This document shows, piece by piece, positions 37,213-48,238 of a stretch of 64,000 bases of DNA. The notes below the pieces were generated by a model. The model saw only the letters and a list, made by a program, of their open reading frames with translations, ran no database searches and was not told the origin of the DNA. This DNA comes from Ridgeia piscesae (Eukaryota > Annelida > Polychaeta > Sabellida > Siboglinidae): the NCBI GenBank assembly GCA_025642075.2, contig JAODUO010000642.1, forward strand, positions 196,446-260,445. The letters run 5' to 3'. The position numbers and the translations under genes are program-made. Position 1 is the stretch's first letter; every line of letters begins with the position of its first letter.

Positions 37213-38819
37213 CAAGACACCATGAGATATATGAAAAACATTCTACTGTTCACCCAATATTGCATTTGTTCAAGGACATGTCAGTAGCAAATTATAAAAT
37301 AACAAAAGACCCTACATTGGCTGTGTTTCTTAACCTTTCAAAAGCATTTGATACAATAGACCATGACATTTTGCTGTATAAATTAAATTGTTATGGTATT
37401 CGAGAAATAAGTAATAAATGGTTTGCCAGTTACTTATCCAATCGAAAACAGTACACCGAAATACACAAATATAAATCTTCTAAAAACAACCATAACAAGT
37501 GGAGTGCCCCAAGGATCCATACTTGGACCAATCTTATTTCTAATTTATATCTTTAAACTTATTATCCTTTGCTGACGACACAACTGTATACAAATCATGT
37601 CCTGATGTTGATATTTTAATTTACAACATAAACCAAGAATTAAAACATATGTACGACTGGTTGTGTGCTAATAAATTGTCATTGAATAAAATTAATTGTA
37701 TATTTATCCCACCGAATAACAAATATCAGGTAAATAAATGTATCAAAATTAATAATGAAAATATTAATTATATTGGAAAGGATAATAAAGAAGAATCAGT
37801 CAAGTTTTTATGAATATATATTGATAAATACTTAACATGGAAAAAACAGATAAATATAATCAGTTCTAAGATATCTAGAGCAGTTTTTGCAATTAACAGA
37901 ATGAAACATTTTTTGCCACATAATGCTTTAAAAATTCTCTATTATACTTTAATTCAAAGTCATCTAACTTACGGTATACAAGCATGGGGAAATGGGAATA
38001 CAGTAAAAAAGGTAGAAACTTTACAAAAACGAGCTGTACGAATAATTAACCATAAAAGATATACAAGTCACACGGATCCTATTTTTAAATCTGAAAATAT
38101 ATTTAAATTGCTGATATTCACAAGTTACATGTCTCATTATTTATGTATGATTATCACCATAATACTCTGCCTAAATCCTTCGAACAGTATATACCAAACA
38201 ATAATCTAGCCACTAACACCAACATTACGAGACAACATAACCTACTACGCACAGAAAAGCCCAAAACTCACTTTTCTTCTAAATTACCTAGACATCATTT
38301 TATAGAACTATGGAATAACCTAATTATAACATTCAAAATGTCAAACCCAGACATAAGTTCAAATCTCAACTATCTAAACAATATTTATCTAACAAGTACA
38401 TTGCTTAAATCCCATATGTGTAGAGTGTAACTAATTGTTTTCATTTAAAAAGACACAGTGTTAGGAGCAGCGACCCCTGGCGCGCGAGCATGATTATTAC
38501 CCTTATTTGTGGACAACTGGGTGGCCCAGATTGAAGAGGGCAATGCGTGTAGGTGTCTGTATATTCAAAAACATTAGGCTTTGAATTAGTATAGTTCACA
38601 TTATATATTATGAGACATAGAATATGACGGCTCTTATTGTAACACATGGCGTAAAAACCATCACTTTGGAAAGTAGCCCAAAAATTGCGGCATGTGCATA
38701 AAAAGAAGCCCAAAAAACAGCAACCCGCAACTGCATGGTGATTTTGTCCCGCGGAACAAGTCTATAACAAGCCAAATTCCGCGGGAAAACCGCGGAATTG
38801 GCAACACTGTCGACATCAG
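36745..38819. mobile_element. hAT-family copy 1 with a LINE in its interior
   Basis: The left arm 36,745-36,935 matches 41,810-42,000, and the right arm 38,461-38,819 matches 43,868-44,192. The right arm carries the CCGCGGAA and TTCCGCGGGAA inverted block. No transposase remains. The interior is occupied by a plus-strand LINE relic that follows an (ATT)n tract. Confidence 0.75.
37212..38430 (+). mobile_element. LINE relic, jockey-like reverse transcriptase, 5'-truncated
   Basis: Begins after an (ATT)n tract (37,180-37,211). The plus strand reads [21 protein letters not shown] (37,320), [12 protein letters not shown] in place of the usual [10 protein letters not shown] because of a frame slip, LSFADDTT-type residues near 37,565, HFLPHNALKILYYTL with SHLTYGIQAWGN (37,905-37,990), LQKRAVRIINHKRY, and a C-terminal FIELWNNL (38,300). 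Multiple shifts are present. Confidence 0.85.
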
Positions 38820-38837
38820 ATATAAACTGCAAAATAA

Positions 38838-38962
38838 TTATTGTGTCGTCCGAAATCGGAATAATTGTCAATACCTCCGCCATCTTGACCAGAATCGGAA
38901 TTCCGAGATTGGCGACAATGGGATCTCAAGTGATTACTTGAGACCCCATTGTCGCCAATCGT
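38838..38962. repeat. Repeat with a terminal hairpin, related to 41,283-41,640
   Basis: It contains CCGAAATCGG, CGCCATCTTGACCAGAAT and GGAATTCCGAGATTGG, which are found in reverse at 41,535-41,620. It ends in a hairpin at 38,907-38,960 with 24 of 25 bp paired and a 4-nt loop. Confidence 0.7.
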
Positions 38963-39015
38963 TCGTTTGACGTATTCTGGACATATGTTATAACATTATT
39001 ATAATAAGTATATTA

Positions 39016-39300
<285 letters not shown>

Positions 39301-39859
39301 GGTATTTGATCGAATGGCATTTGAATTGTATTTAAATGGTACTTGAATGGTCCTATAGCTAGGGGGTATTATGGCCAAGGGTATTTGAATGGTATCTAAG
39401 TGGTTTTATGAATGATATTTTGGATTCTTTGTACCGTTCAGTGGCATTGAATTGTATTTTAAATTACCGTTGAGAGTACCACTGGGTCCTGCTGAAATAT
39501 CATTGAATAGTCCAATGGTACCGAATGGTATTCAACGGTAACCAGTAGAATACCATTGGCTCTTTTTTGTAAGAGGTGTGTGTGTGCGTATGTATGTATG
39601 TGACCTGTTCAAATGAAATGAGTCACATATTTGACTTTTCGTTGTGATAATCGCAATAAACAACTTACAAGACATATCTTCGACAATGAGCGTGGCTTAG
39701 GAGGGTGTTTAGAATACACCAAAAGGTGAAATAGAAGCAAAACAGCTGAATTTGGAATGACTACGCACACGATCGTGTACTTGCATGACCGCGAACTTCA
39801 AATACGATCTTCTCAGTTCAGTGTCCATGATTTTGGCACCGGTGGAAAGCGTAAATGTG

Positions 39860-39864
<5 letters not shown>
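39301..39864. other. Unannotated stretch with recurring GAATGGT motifs
   Basis: Short motifs such as TTGAATGGTATT and GGTATTTGAATGG recur between about 39,300 and 39,550, suggesting a degenerate low-copy tandem repeat. No gene is recognised. Confidence 0.4.

Positions 39865-39949
<85 letters not shown>
39865..39949. repeat. (TA)n microsatellite
   Basis: Pure TA tract. Confidence 0.95.
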
Positions 39950-39950
<1 letters not shown>

Positions 39951-40129
39951 CATGTTCTAACGAAATGAGATTGTAGTGCGAGTTATATGTTTGTGTCAAG
40001 AGGCTTGCCCATGTGTAATATGTTAGTAAGAAAAAACTGTATAACGTTTCGCTGACCGCCAGTAGACCTCCGCCCCTATGACAATTCTCCGTACTGCAAG
40101 CGCTTTGGTAACCTTTCATCGTTCATTCT

Positions 40130-41135
40130 GACAACATGGCCAACCTATCGAAGTTGAGCTTTCTTCAGTAGAGCATGAATGCTTTAAAATTTGCAGCCAT
40201 GCACGCTTAAGGACCTCTGTGTCTGGGCCATGTCTTGTCATGTGATGCGAAGCAATCTGCGCATGCAATTGATATGGAATTTGTTTAGCTTCCTTGCGTA
40301 CCTACAATAGACTGGTCATGTTTCGCAGGCATAGAGGAAAGTGATAATGACTACAGCTTGGTACATACTTTCAGCTTTGTGTGGAGATTGAGTCATTGTC
40401 GTTCCCACACATTCTTACGAAGCCTTCCGAAAGCTCTGCTTGCTTTAGCAATTCTTGCATCAACATCGTCGTCAATAAGCACATTTCTGGACAAGGTACT
40501 GCCGAGATATGTGAACTTGTCTACACGGGCGTCGGTGGGGGACGGGGGGACGCATCCCCCCACTTTTCAGCGCGGGGGGACAGCATAGGAATTGTCCCCC
40601 TATTTTTCAGCTAAGAAACATTGCGAGGCATATAGCCTGACTCTCTCTTAAAAGACGCTACACAGGACTAGCTAGACAATAAACTCGTGATATGAAGTTC
40701 ACACCACCCATTAGTAAATCGACTATATAAATTGCTTGGCTGGCTACACCGCGCAACTTGATCCTACTTTAGTAAATAATCATCATGCCGGGCTGCGCCG
40801 CTGCCGGGCTCTATCAGTTTGCAACCTTGTGTAAGTTTCTACAGTTTGCAGCTACTGACCCTTGACTGTGGTAGTTGGATCTGAGTAGTTTGTGTGGGGT
40901 GCTGGCTGAAACATGACCTCCGTTTTCTTTGTGCTGATGGAATTAAGTCCAAAGGCATCGCAGGCAGACGAAAATTTGTCCATGTTCCGCTGCATCTCAT
41001 CTTCTGAGCTGGCATTTAGAGCGCAGTCATCAGCAAATAGAAAGTCACACACTCTCTCCTCCTTCACTTTAGTTCTGGCTTGCAGTCTCCTCAGATTAAA
41101 CAGTTTGCTACCAGTGCGGTAGCGGATGGCCATGG
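40130..41135 (-). mobile_element. LINE relic (RTE-like), split by another insertion
   Basis: From 41,133 down, the minus strand reads AIRYRTGSKLFNLRRLQART, DFLFADDCALNASSEDEMQ with the catalytic ADD, FGLNSISTKKTEVM and TTTVKGQ. The continuation DKFTYLGSTLSRNVLIDDDVDARIAKASRAF appears only at 40,520-40,420. The 0.3-kb gap between holds a G-rich insertion. Confidence 0.8.
40530..40855. mobile_element. Small G-rich insertion in the LINE, hAT-MITE-like
   Basis: The left end GGGCGTCGGTGGGGGACGG resembles the end of the nested hAT at 42,598 (GGGCGTCCGGGGGG). It interrupts the LINE between its TVKGQ and DKFTYLGS blocks. The exact right end and target duplication were not resolved. Confidence 0.45.
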
Positions 41136-41166
41136 AGCCAGTGTAGTCGTGGAATGTAGTTGCAGC

Positions 41167-41281
<115 letters not shown>

Positions 41282-41282
41282 T

Positions 41283-41640
41283 AGATCACCCCGTTATCGC
41301 CCTGCAATGGGCGATAAGCAGGTACATTCCGATTTCGGAAGTCCAATCTCGGAATTCCTATTCTGGCCAAGTTCGTCTCATCTGTGTACATTTGTAGTAA
41401 TATATACAAATAATAGTAAAACTTTAATAATTTCAACATATATAATAATATATATTATCCATCATACGTCAAACAAACGCCGCTAGACACCCCGTTACCG
41501 CCGTGCCATGGGCGATAAGCAGGTACGTTCTTATTTGGGAAGTCCAATCTCGGAATTTTATTCTGATCAAGATGGCGGACATCCAATGCCGGAATTGACC
41601 ATATTCAGATTTCGGATGTGACAGTAGTGATAAATCTGGT
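41283..41640. repeat. Two tandem related copies of the hairpin-bearing repeat
   Basis: CACCCCGTTATCGCC followed by GGGCGATAAGCAGGTAC is at 41,288 and again, slightly changed, at 41,489. Each is followed by GTCCAATCTCGGAATT. The second copy continues with AAGATGGCGGACATCC and matches the complement of 38,838-38,910. Confidence 0.7.
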
Positions 41641-42348
41641 CGTTGAAAAATCTGGTCGTGTTTTAGTCTCGCTTAACCGACTGTCGGTCGGCTGCATAAC
41701 TACGCCGAGAAGATTGTCTGCAAGACTCTTAATCTTGATAAATCGGCTTTACCTTCCCGCGGGAAGGGGGTTTCCGCTGTTGCGGGGGTTCCCGGATGTA
41801 ATGCGGTTTCAGTGTTGCCAGGTCAAACAAATATTTCTAGCCCAATGGCCCTCGAAAACTAGCCCAAAACTAGCCCAAAAATTCCCCCAAATAATTATAA
41901 AATTATACATTTTAAATGTTGCCAGTGACACACCCCTACCGATAAAGAGGGAAATGCATTTCAAGTACGTCACGCACAAAGTATTTATCTAATGATGAGT
42001 GGATGTTTCCATCATTCCTTGCAGTTAAGCGCCACCTACTGTTCTACGGTGAACTATAAATGCTTGTTTATAAATAGACATGGTGTACATCATAACATCA
42101 CAAAATTCACCACATAAATGGCCGTCTACTTAATCACATATATGCCCTAAACTGGCTACACGCGTATATGCACATGACACACACAGGCAAGCAGGCATGT
42201 ACGCACGCAATCACAAATTCAATCAAAACAAACCCATTAAAACTATCAAAACTGAAATTTTAATCACATGTGCACAGGATCGCTCGCGCGCTCGTGTTGT
42301 CACAGCGAAGCACAACACTTGGTGTAGACTAGGTCTAGGGCAGGTGTC

Positions 42349-42600
42349 CTAGATGTCCAGCATGGAATCGTCGTCCTCCTGGCAGTACATTTCGGCCGTG
42401 AAGAGGCTCAGCATTGTCTTGTCTGGCACAAACTTGCTGCAGCAGATCTTGTGGCGCGACATATATGCTCGCACGTGGAGGATCTTTTCGAGGGAGTCCT
42501 GGTGCATAATATTCCGCAGCTTCGTCTTGACGATATTCATGGTCGAGAAGACCCGCTCTACAGCGGCGTTGCTGAATGGCAGCAATAGCACCGACCATGG
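42349..42600 (-). pseudogene. hAT transposase C-terminal dimerisation domain (remnant)
   Basis: The minus strand reads LPFSNAAVERVFSTMNIVK, then TKLRNIMHQDSLEKILHVRAY and FTAEMYCQEDDDSMLDI before a stop. S-NAAVERVFS is the hallmark of the hAT C-terminal dimerisation domain. The upstream part of the gene is missing; at about 42,596 the frame enters the end of another inserted hAT. In the intact family this domain mediates transposase oligomer formation. Confidence 0.8.
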
Positions 42601-43409
42601 GCGTCCGGGGGGGGGGCAAGGGGGCAGTTGCCCCCCCTGAAAAATCAAAAAATTATAAACATTAAATGGAAAATACAAAATGAATAAAATAACATAATCA
42701 TTTTTCAACAGTTCATTCAGTTAGAGCAGGTCATTACACTTGGAACAGGAATTGGAGCCGTCGGGGTTCTCTTCCGAAATTGTCAATGACCCTGTTCATT
42801 AGCTCGGTCTTCTGGCTGTTCACTTTGTTGCGGTGGACACTTAGCATGCAGAGGTCGGACAGACGTGTATCACTCATCGTTGATCTTAACCAGTTCTTCA
42901 CCCTGTGCAGTGTGCTGAAGTACCTTTCCACTGTACATGAGGTTGCATGCAGAGTCAGTGCGATGAGGATAGCGTTGCGCACAGCAGGGAACATGGTGGT
43001 CTGCTTCACCAGCTCGATCATACCCAGAGAGTTGTCATCCAGTGGCTTATGCTTCTGTACGTCATACCACGCTAGAGCTTCTTCTACAAGGTTGTCAATG
43101 CCATACATTTCCTTGACAGATGAAACGATGTGCTTGAATTCATCTCTTTCTGTTTGCTGCATTTCTCTCGGATATAGTGCGAAAATGTGAAAATATGGCG
43201 TGTTGCTTTCACCAAAGCGCCTTTCCAGAGACTGGATCAAGGAATCCATGTAAGATGGTGCGGCGATAGTACTCCTCAATGGACCCTCCCACATTCGGCC
43301 GTGTTTTTAGAAAACTGGCCGTACAAAACACGGCTGCACGGCTCGCTGGCTAAACCTCTGATTCAGGATAACATTGCCCCCCTGCATTTTATTCTGCGGA
43401 CGCCCATGG
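42596..43409 (-). mobile_element. Nested hAT element with truncated transposase
   Basis: The terminal inverted repeats are CATGGGCGTCCG at 42,596 and CGGACGCCCATG ending at 43,408. The minus-strand frame 43,294-42,734 reads PSYMDSLIQSLERRFGES, DNSLGMIELVKQTTMFPAV, SCTVERYFSTLHRVKNWLRS and SDLCMLSVHRNKV. This is the C-terminal third of a hAT transposase of the P52rIPK/ZMYM-like style. The catalytic N-terminal two thirds are absent, so this is an internally deleted, non-autonomous copy. An obvious 8-bp target duplication was not found. Confidence 0.8.
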
Positions 43410-44192
43410 CAGGGACAGAATGTCGCGCTTACATTTTTCCGGTCGTTAAAAAATTCTGGTTGACGTTTATGCGCATGCGCAATAAATGTAAAATCATCAA
43501 TGTCCAGCGAAACAACAAAGCATTATCGGTATAAATGCCAGGAACTGTTCGTTAACTGTCCTGTGATGATTACTGTGAAGAGTTTCTTAAAATGTCGTTC
43601 AATGCAATAAAATGGTACGTATTTTTAATAAATCACTGTCACGGATTATGGCGCATTAGAGTAACGTTATTTACGCTTGCTATCAAAATATGCCTCAAAA
43701 CTTGTTTGCCTCGTGTTAATTTGCGACAAAAAACTTTGCTGAGAGGTTATATACATCCTAACGAACAACAAACACATATCGCGCATGCGCAGAAACGTTT
43801 CTAACGCCTGAAAAATGTAAGCACTCCAGCGCTACGAAGAGAAGAGCTGGTATTGACGTAATCAGCAGCAGCGCTCCCCTGGCGCGCGAGAATGATTATT
43901 ACCCTTATTTATGGACAACTGGGTGGCCCAGGCTGGAGTTGGCAATGTGTGTGTGTGTGTATTCAAAGACATTGGGAGGCTATGAATTGGTAGTTCACAG
44001 TATTTATTATGAGACGTAGAATAAGACGGCTCTTAATATAACACATGACGTAAAATCACCACTTTCTAAACTTGCCCCAAAATAGCGGCATGTTCATAAA
44101 AAGAAGCCCAAAAAACCGCAACCCGCAACTGCAATTTTTTTCCCGCGGAACTAGCCAAATTCCGCGGGAAAACCGCCGACTTGGTAACACTG

Positions 44193-44330
44193 CCGTTAAA
44201 AGACCGCGTAAACTGCGGTTGAAATAAAACACTACCCAGGTGCTGAGTAAACGGCACGCGCTGCAGCGGTACGTGAAAATGCGCACAACAAAAAACATCG
44301 CGGTCGCGGATTTCGTTGAAGTTCCAAAAC
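44193..44330 (+). promoter_or_regulatory. CpG-rich leader of gene B next to the transposon end
   Basis: About 140 bp between the composite transposon's right flank and the gene B start codon is rich in CG dinucleotides (CGCGCTGCAGCGG, ATCGCGGTCGCGG), unlike the AT-rich surroundings. It may hold the promoter or 5' UTR of gene B. No TATA box is obvious. Confidence 0.35.
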
Positions 44331-44430
44331 ATGATGACCCGGTTTGACGGCCGTCTGACACTGTCACTGCCACTGGCGGTGACACTCGCACTGTCGTTGC
44401 TGGAGCCCGCCGTCAACGCTAAGTCTAAAG
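44331..44430 (+). CDS. Gene B exon 1: signal peptide
   Basis: It reads MMTRFDGRLTLSLPLAV and then a leucine-rich core to NAKSKG, a typical signal peptide with a likely cleavage after VNA. It ends at a GTACGC donor in phase 1, the same phase as the V-type exon at 49,759. The first of two adjacent ATGs is taken as the start; either gives a workable signal. Linkage to the V exon rests on phase and strand only. The exon starts 138 bp after the 8-bp flank of the composite transposon. Confidence 0.65.
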
Positions 44431-46499
44431 GTACGCTGTACCCGGATACGGGATGTTCATCTAGAATGATCGTTATCGGTGTCTTATATATGTATGGAAC
44501 AAGGTCAAATAAGTTGTTCTACTGTTTTAACCTCGGAGACAGAGTGGCTAAAATTCCCGAAGGCGAAGACGTTCTAATACCTATACTATAGTATACAGTA
44601 AACTAATGAGGGGCAATGTACCCGATGCAGTGTATATCCCCCAATAGACAAAACTATGTTTTATGTTTTTATGGAATGTTAAGTTTTGATAACTGATCAG
44701 ACGATCATGATATATGCTGACTATATACCGCACTATGCCTGGCGTACCGTGTACTAACAACTGTTGCCAATTTGCCGACACCTTAAGTTGAGGTCTTGAG
44801 CACTGTTATTTTAGCCACACAATTCCTCAACCATAGTTTTTGGCCAACACGTTATTCTGAGATAAACTTCATAAAGTTATTTTTTACTGTAATAAATGTT
44901 ACTGTAATATATTTTTATTGTAATAAATATTTATAAATCAGGCTATACATAATTAATATCACCAAGACAGGCATAGCCATAGGGTCAAATACATTTGTAT
45001 AAACATATTTAAATATATTTTAAAAATGGTTTGTATATGTAATTGTATCTGACATGTGAAAGTAATTGTAGTTAAATAAATGTTTGCAATGTTTAATACT
45101 TTCAAATACATTGGACATGTTATCAGTAAAAATAAGTATCTGCTAACAAACGGTAAAGCCAATGTGTGACCAATCAGGCCTTAATTATACAGATTAGCAC
45201 TAGCTTGTTAATTCCGTTTGTGTGATAGACAGAGCTCTAGTCTTTCTGAGATGAGCAAGCTTTTCGTCCAAGCCAGTATCCCAAATTAACGGTCACATTC
45301 AGTGGATGTTTTCAAACATCGTGCAGCCAGATTAGTAGAGATATTAAAAGGAGAAACCAATCCAATCCATATCAGTTAAAGGAAATAAGAACAAGGCATT
45401 AATAACTGAACTAAAATCCATTTTCCATATATACACAAAGCCTATTTTCATTAGGGTGGTAAACAAAATTGAAATAAACAACTAAAAAGATTATGTTGGG
45501 AAAACACCTGTTATAATTTCAGAGAAATCCATTGAGAGGAACAGACGTCTCAACGCACGTAAAGTTTATCGCATAGTTTAATTAAGAACTTGTCCATTTG
45601 ACAGTCATGTGTTCAATAATCAATAGTGATCTTATAAATGTTCTATACTATGAACGTTTTGGCTGATTTGGACTCATCACATCCTAGAACAAATTCAGCT
45701 TGACTGCTCAAACAGCAACTATGAATAACTCTGGTAATTTGCATAAATCAAAGATGGCCACTAGTCAGATCTTAAAAAAATACTTTAGAACAACTTGTTT
45801 TAGGATTATGTGTAATAGTTCTTTCTAGGGGTATCTGAGTATGTATAATCCATTCCTGATGTTCACTTTTCAGTTCAAGGTCAAGATTAGATCTTGAAGG
45901 TCAGGTAAAGGTCAAAGTTGACCTCTCGATGGAACATTCTATGAAATTACATAATTCATGAATATATGGATAATCTTACAATATGTAACACATTTGTTTA
46001 TGAGAAAAGAGTAATTTAAATTATTTGAAACACTTAGTCACATATGTTACACATAATGTATATAATTTCAGCAGTTCCATGCTCCCATGACAACATTTGT
46101 CTGTCCCTATGTATGACTAGCTAAATGATTTTGTTTGTTAGACAAGCATCACCTCTAATAAAATGAGCTCAAACATCCTGAGGATGTGGAGTACAAGATG
46201 CAAATGAAGCAGTGGGATATGACAATACTGGGCCACGGTGTCTGCAGTAGCATGGCATGCACACCCTCACCAATTGTGACATGACCTCATATTCATACGT
46301 CAAAGCCAAGATCACCTTGCTCACTGAAGGTTTCCAAGGATAGTGCAATCTGTAGGCCAAGCTGTGGAAAGCGGCAGACCAGCAAGCCCCACCTAATGAG
46401 TCAGCCGATATCACTCAGTTCGGCTGGGAGATCTGAGATGGCGTCCCAGTCCCTACCCTACCTGCATGATGTGATTAACTGTAGAGTGAAGGGCATGAC

Positions 46500-46762
46500 A
46501 TACAGCACTGCATGCAGTATGTGGCTGCAACGAAGAATATCTTTAGTGCATATCGTACCGCAACTGCTCTGATGAAGACGACTACTGCAATGCATACACC
46601 AACACAGAAGAGGTTTAGGCTGAAGACAAGGAGGGTATCGAGATGGAGAATGCTGAGGAGAATTATTCGGACGATGAAGATGTAGATGAAAAGCGTGGAG
46701 TGCATGAGGATGTCTATGGTGGTTTTGTTGATCCTGATTACCTGGATGATGAGTGGGAATAG
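46500..46762 (+). pseudogene. Degraded acidic reading frame inside the inverted-repeat element
   Basis: With two stops the plus strand reads CNEEYL, CISYRNCSDEDDYCNAYTN, then AEDKEGIEMENAEENYSDD and VDPDYLDDEWE before a stop at 46,760. Even cysteine spacing and an acidic tail look like the end of a real protein, perhaps a transposon protein. No family could be named. Confidence 0.35.
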
Positions 46763-46871
46763 ACAAATGATTATTATGAAGATTATTACATATTACAGCT
46801 GTATCTGCACTAATTAAGATGTCATAAACCTCATGCTTATAGCTTATTATGTACAGCTATCTTGTATCTAT

Positions 46872-46874
<3 letters not shown>

Positions 46875-46933
<59 letters not shown>

Positions 46934-47010
46934 ATATGTATATATGTATATATGTATATATGTATATATGTATATATGCATATATGCATATATGCATATA
47001 CGTATATATA
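46875..47010. repeat. (TA)n and (TATATATG)n microsatellite
   Basis: A pure TA tract passes into an 8-bp TATATATG or TATATGCA array. Confidence 0.95.
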
Positions 47011-47084
47011 GTATGTTGCAAGCAAATTATATATTTATCTATAATTATATTATATATAATATATATAATTTGCTTGCAACATAC
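47011..47084. other. Perfect 22-bp inverted repeat (hairpin)
   Basis: GTATGTTGCAAGCAAATTAT at 47,011 is mirrored by ATAATTTGCTTGCAACATAC ending at 47,084, with two further paired bases on the inside and an AT-rich loop of about 30 nt. Confidence 0.85.
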
Positions 47085-48238
47085 CCGCAACAACTTTCAC
47101 ACATAATTACGTTATGCAAGAATTTCCCTCATAGAGGAATCTGATTGCCAATATAAGTAATGCTATTTGCACTATACATGATGTGTGACTACGTGTTTCA
47201 AAATAATTTTAATTATGACTGAATAGTCTTTTTTCATGAACAAATGTGTAAAATATTATACAATTATCCATTTATATTCATGAATAAATGAAAATATAAT
47301 TTCATAGAAGTTTCCATTTGTTGTCTGCCAAGAGGTCAACTTTGACCTTTACCTGACCATCAACATCTGATCTTGACCTTGAGTTGAGATTTAATTAGCT
47401 AGGTGTTGATGTAATACCACAGGCTATAGATGCTCGCATCATAGCTACCTTTCCACGCATCCTGTGGGTGTATGCGGTGTTACCCTTTGGATCGAAATGA
47501 GAGTCAGGGTGAGTTACTGAGGGATATTCTGATGTAATACAAACACTAGTCATCATAGAGGAACAAACAATTATCTTGCGCTTCCACGAGTTCAATTGTA
47601 TTGAAAAAGTTAAGCCGAACAATTCTGTGCTATAGCTGTGTTGCTTGAGACAGCTTTGCTACCATCACTTTTCAGCCAATTTTCGAAAAACAAATGTGTT
47701 GTATTTAATGCAGCCCCCAGGAGATAATCTACATCAATAAATATACATGTACATAGCAATTAAACAAATATCATAATCAGCGTCAAAAAGAAATGTTGCA
47801 TTATCTATAATATCGCTACATTATAAAATACATGAAAGAACAGTTATAAAATTTAACATAACAATTTAAATCAACGAAATCAAATCTGTCCGTCTCACTA
47901 GCTCACTTCTTTACATACTGCGTTTGTTTTAAAATCAAGAATCATAGGTTTGAATCACACACAGCGTTTTTTTCACATCATTTTCCTAAAGTGTATCTAT
48001 AATAGCCCAAATCTTTTTATACAATGGTGCACCTTTTCCCTGTGGTGCACTGTTTGTAAATATTTATTTTCATTTTGTAATAATTTATTCACAACAAAAA
48101 TTAAAATATTGAATTTGTGTATATAAATAACGATGTTGTATGTGTAGTTTTTGTATACCGCGTTTACATTTTTCAGCAAATAAATGATTAAAAACAATGT
48201 ATAAAATATTTACAGTGCATCTGAATATCACACAATAC

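Larger units (their letters stand above)
41810..44192. mobile_element. hAT-family copy 2 with transposase remnant
   Basis: It begins CAGTGTTGCCAGG and ends TTGGTAACACTG, with arms matching copy 1. Unlike copy 1 it retains a minus-strand hAT dimerisation-domain remnant, split by a second hAT insertion. Confidence 0.75.
45870..47392. mobile_element. Inverted-repeat element with AGGTCA-rich arms
   Basis: The left arm (45,870-46,020) and right arm (47,228-47,392) are inverted copies. Shared blocks are CAAGGTCAAGAT, GGTCAGGTAAAGGTCAAAG with TTGACCTC following, CTATGAAATTA and TTCATGAATAT. The interior contains a degraded acidic reading frame, a TA-rich array and a perfect hairpin. The superfamily is not identified and target duplications were not found. 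Confidence 0.75.

Noticed and set aside
46169..46766. Minus-strand frames with His/Pro-rich sequence
   Set aside because: The plus strand has the more protein-like texture (cysteine spacing and acidic tail). The minus frames look like its complement.
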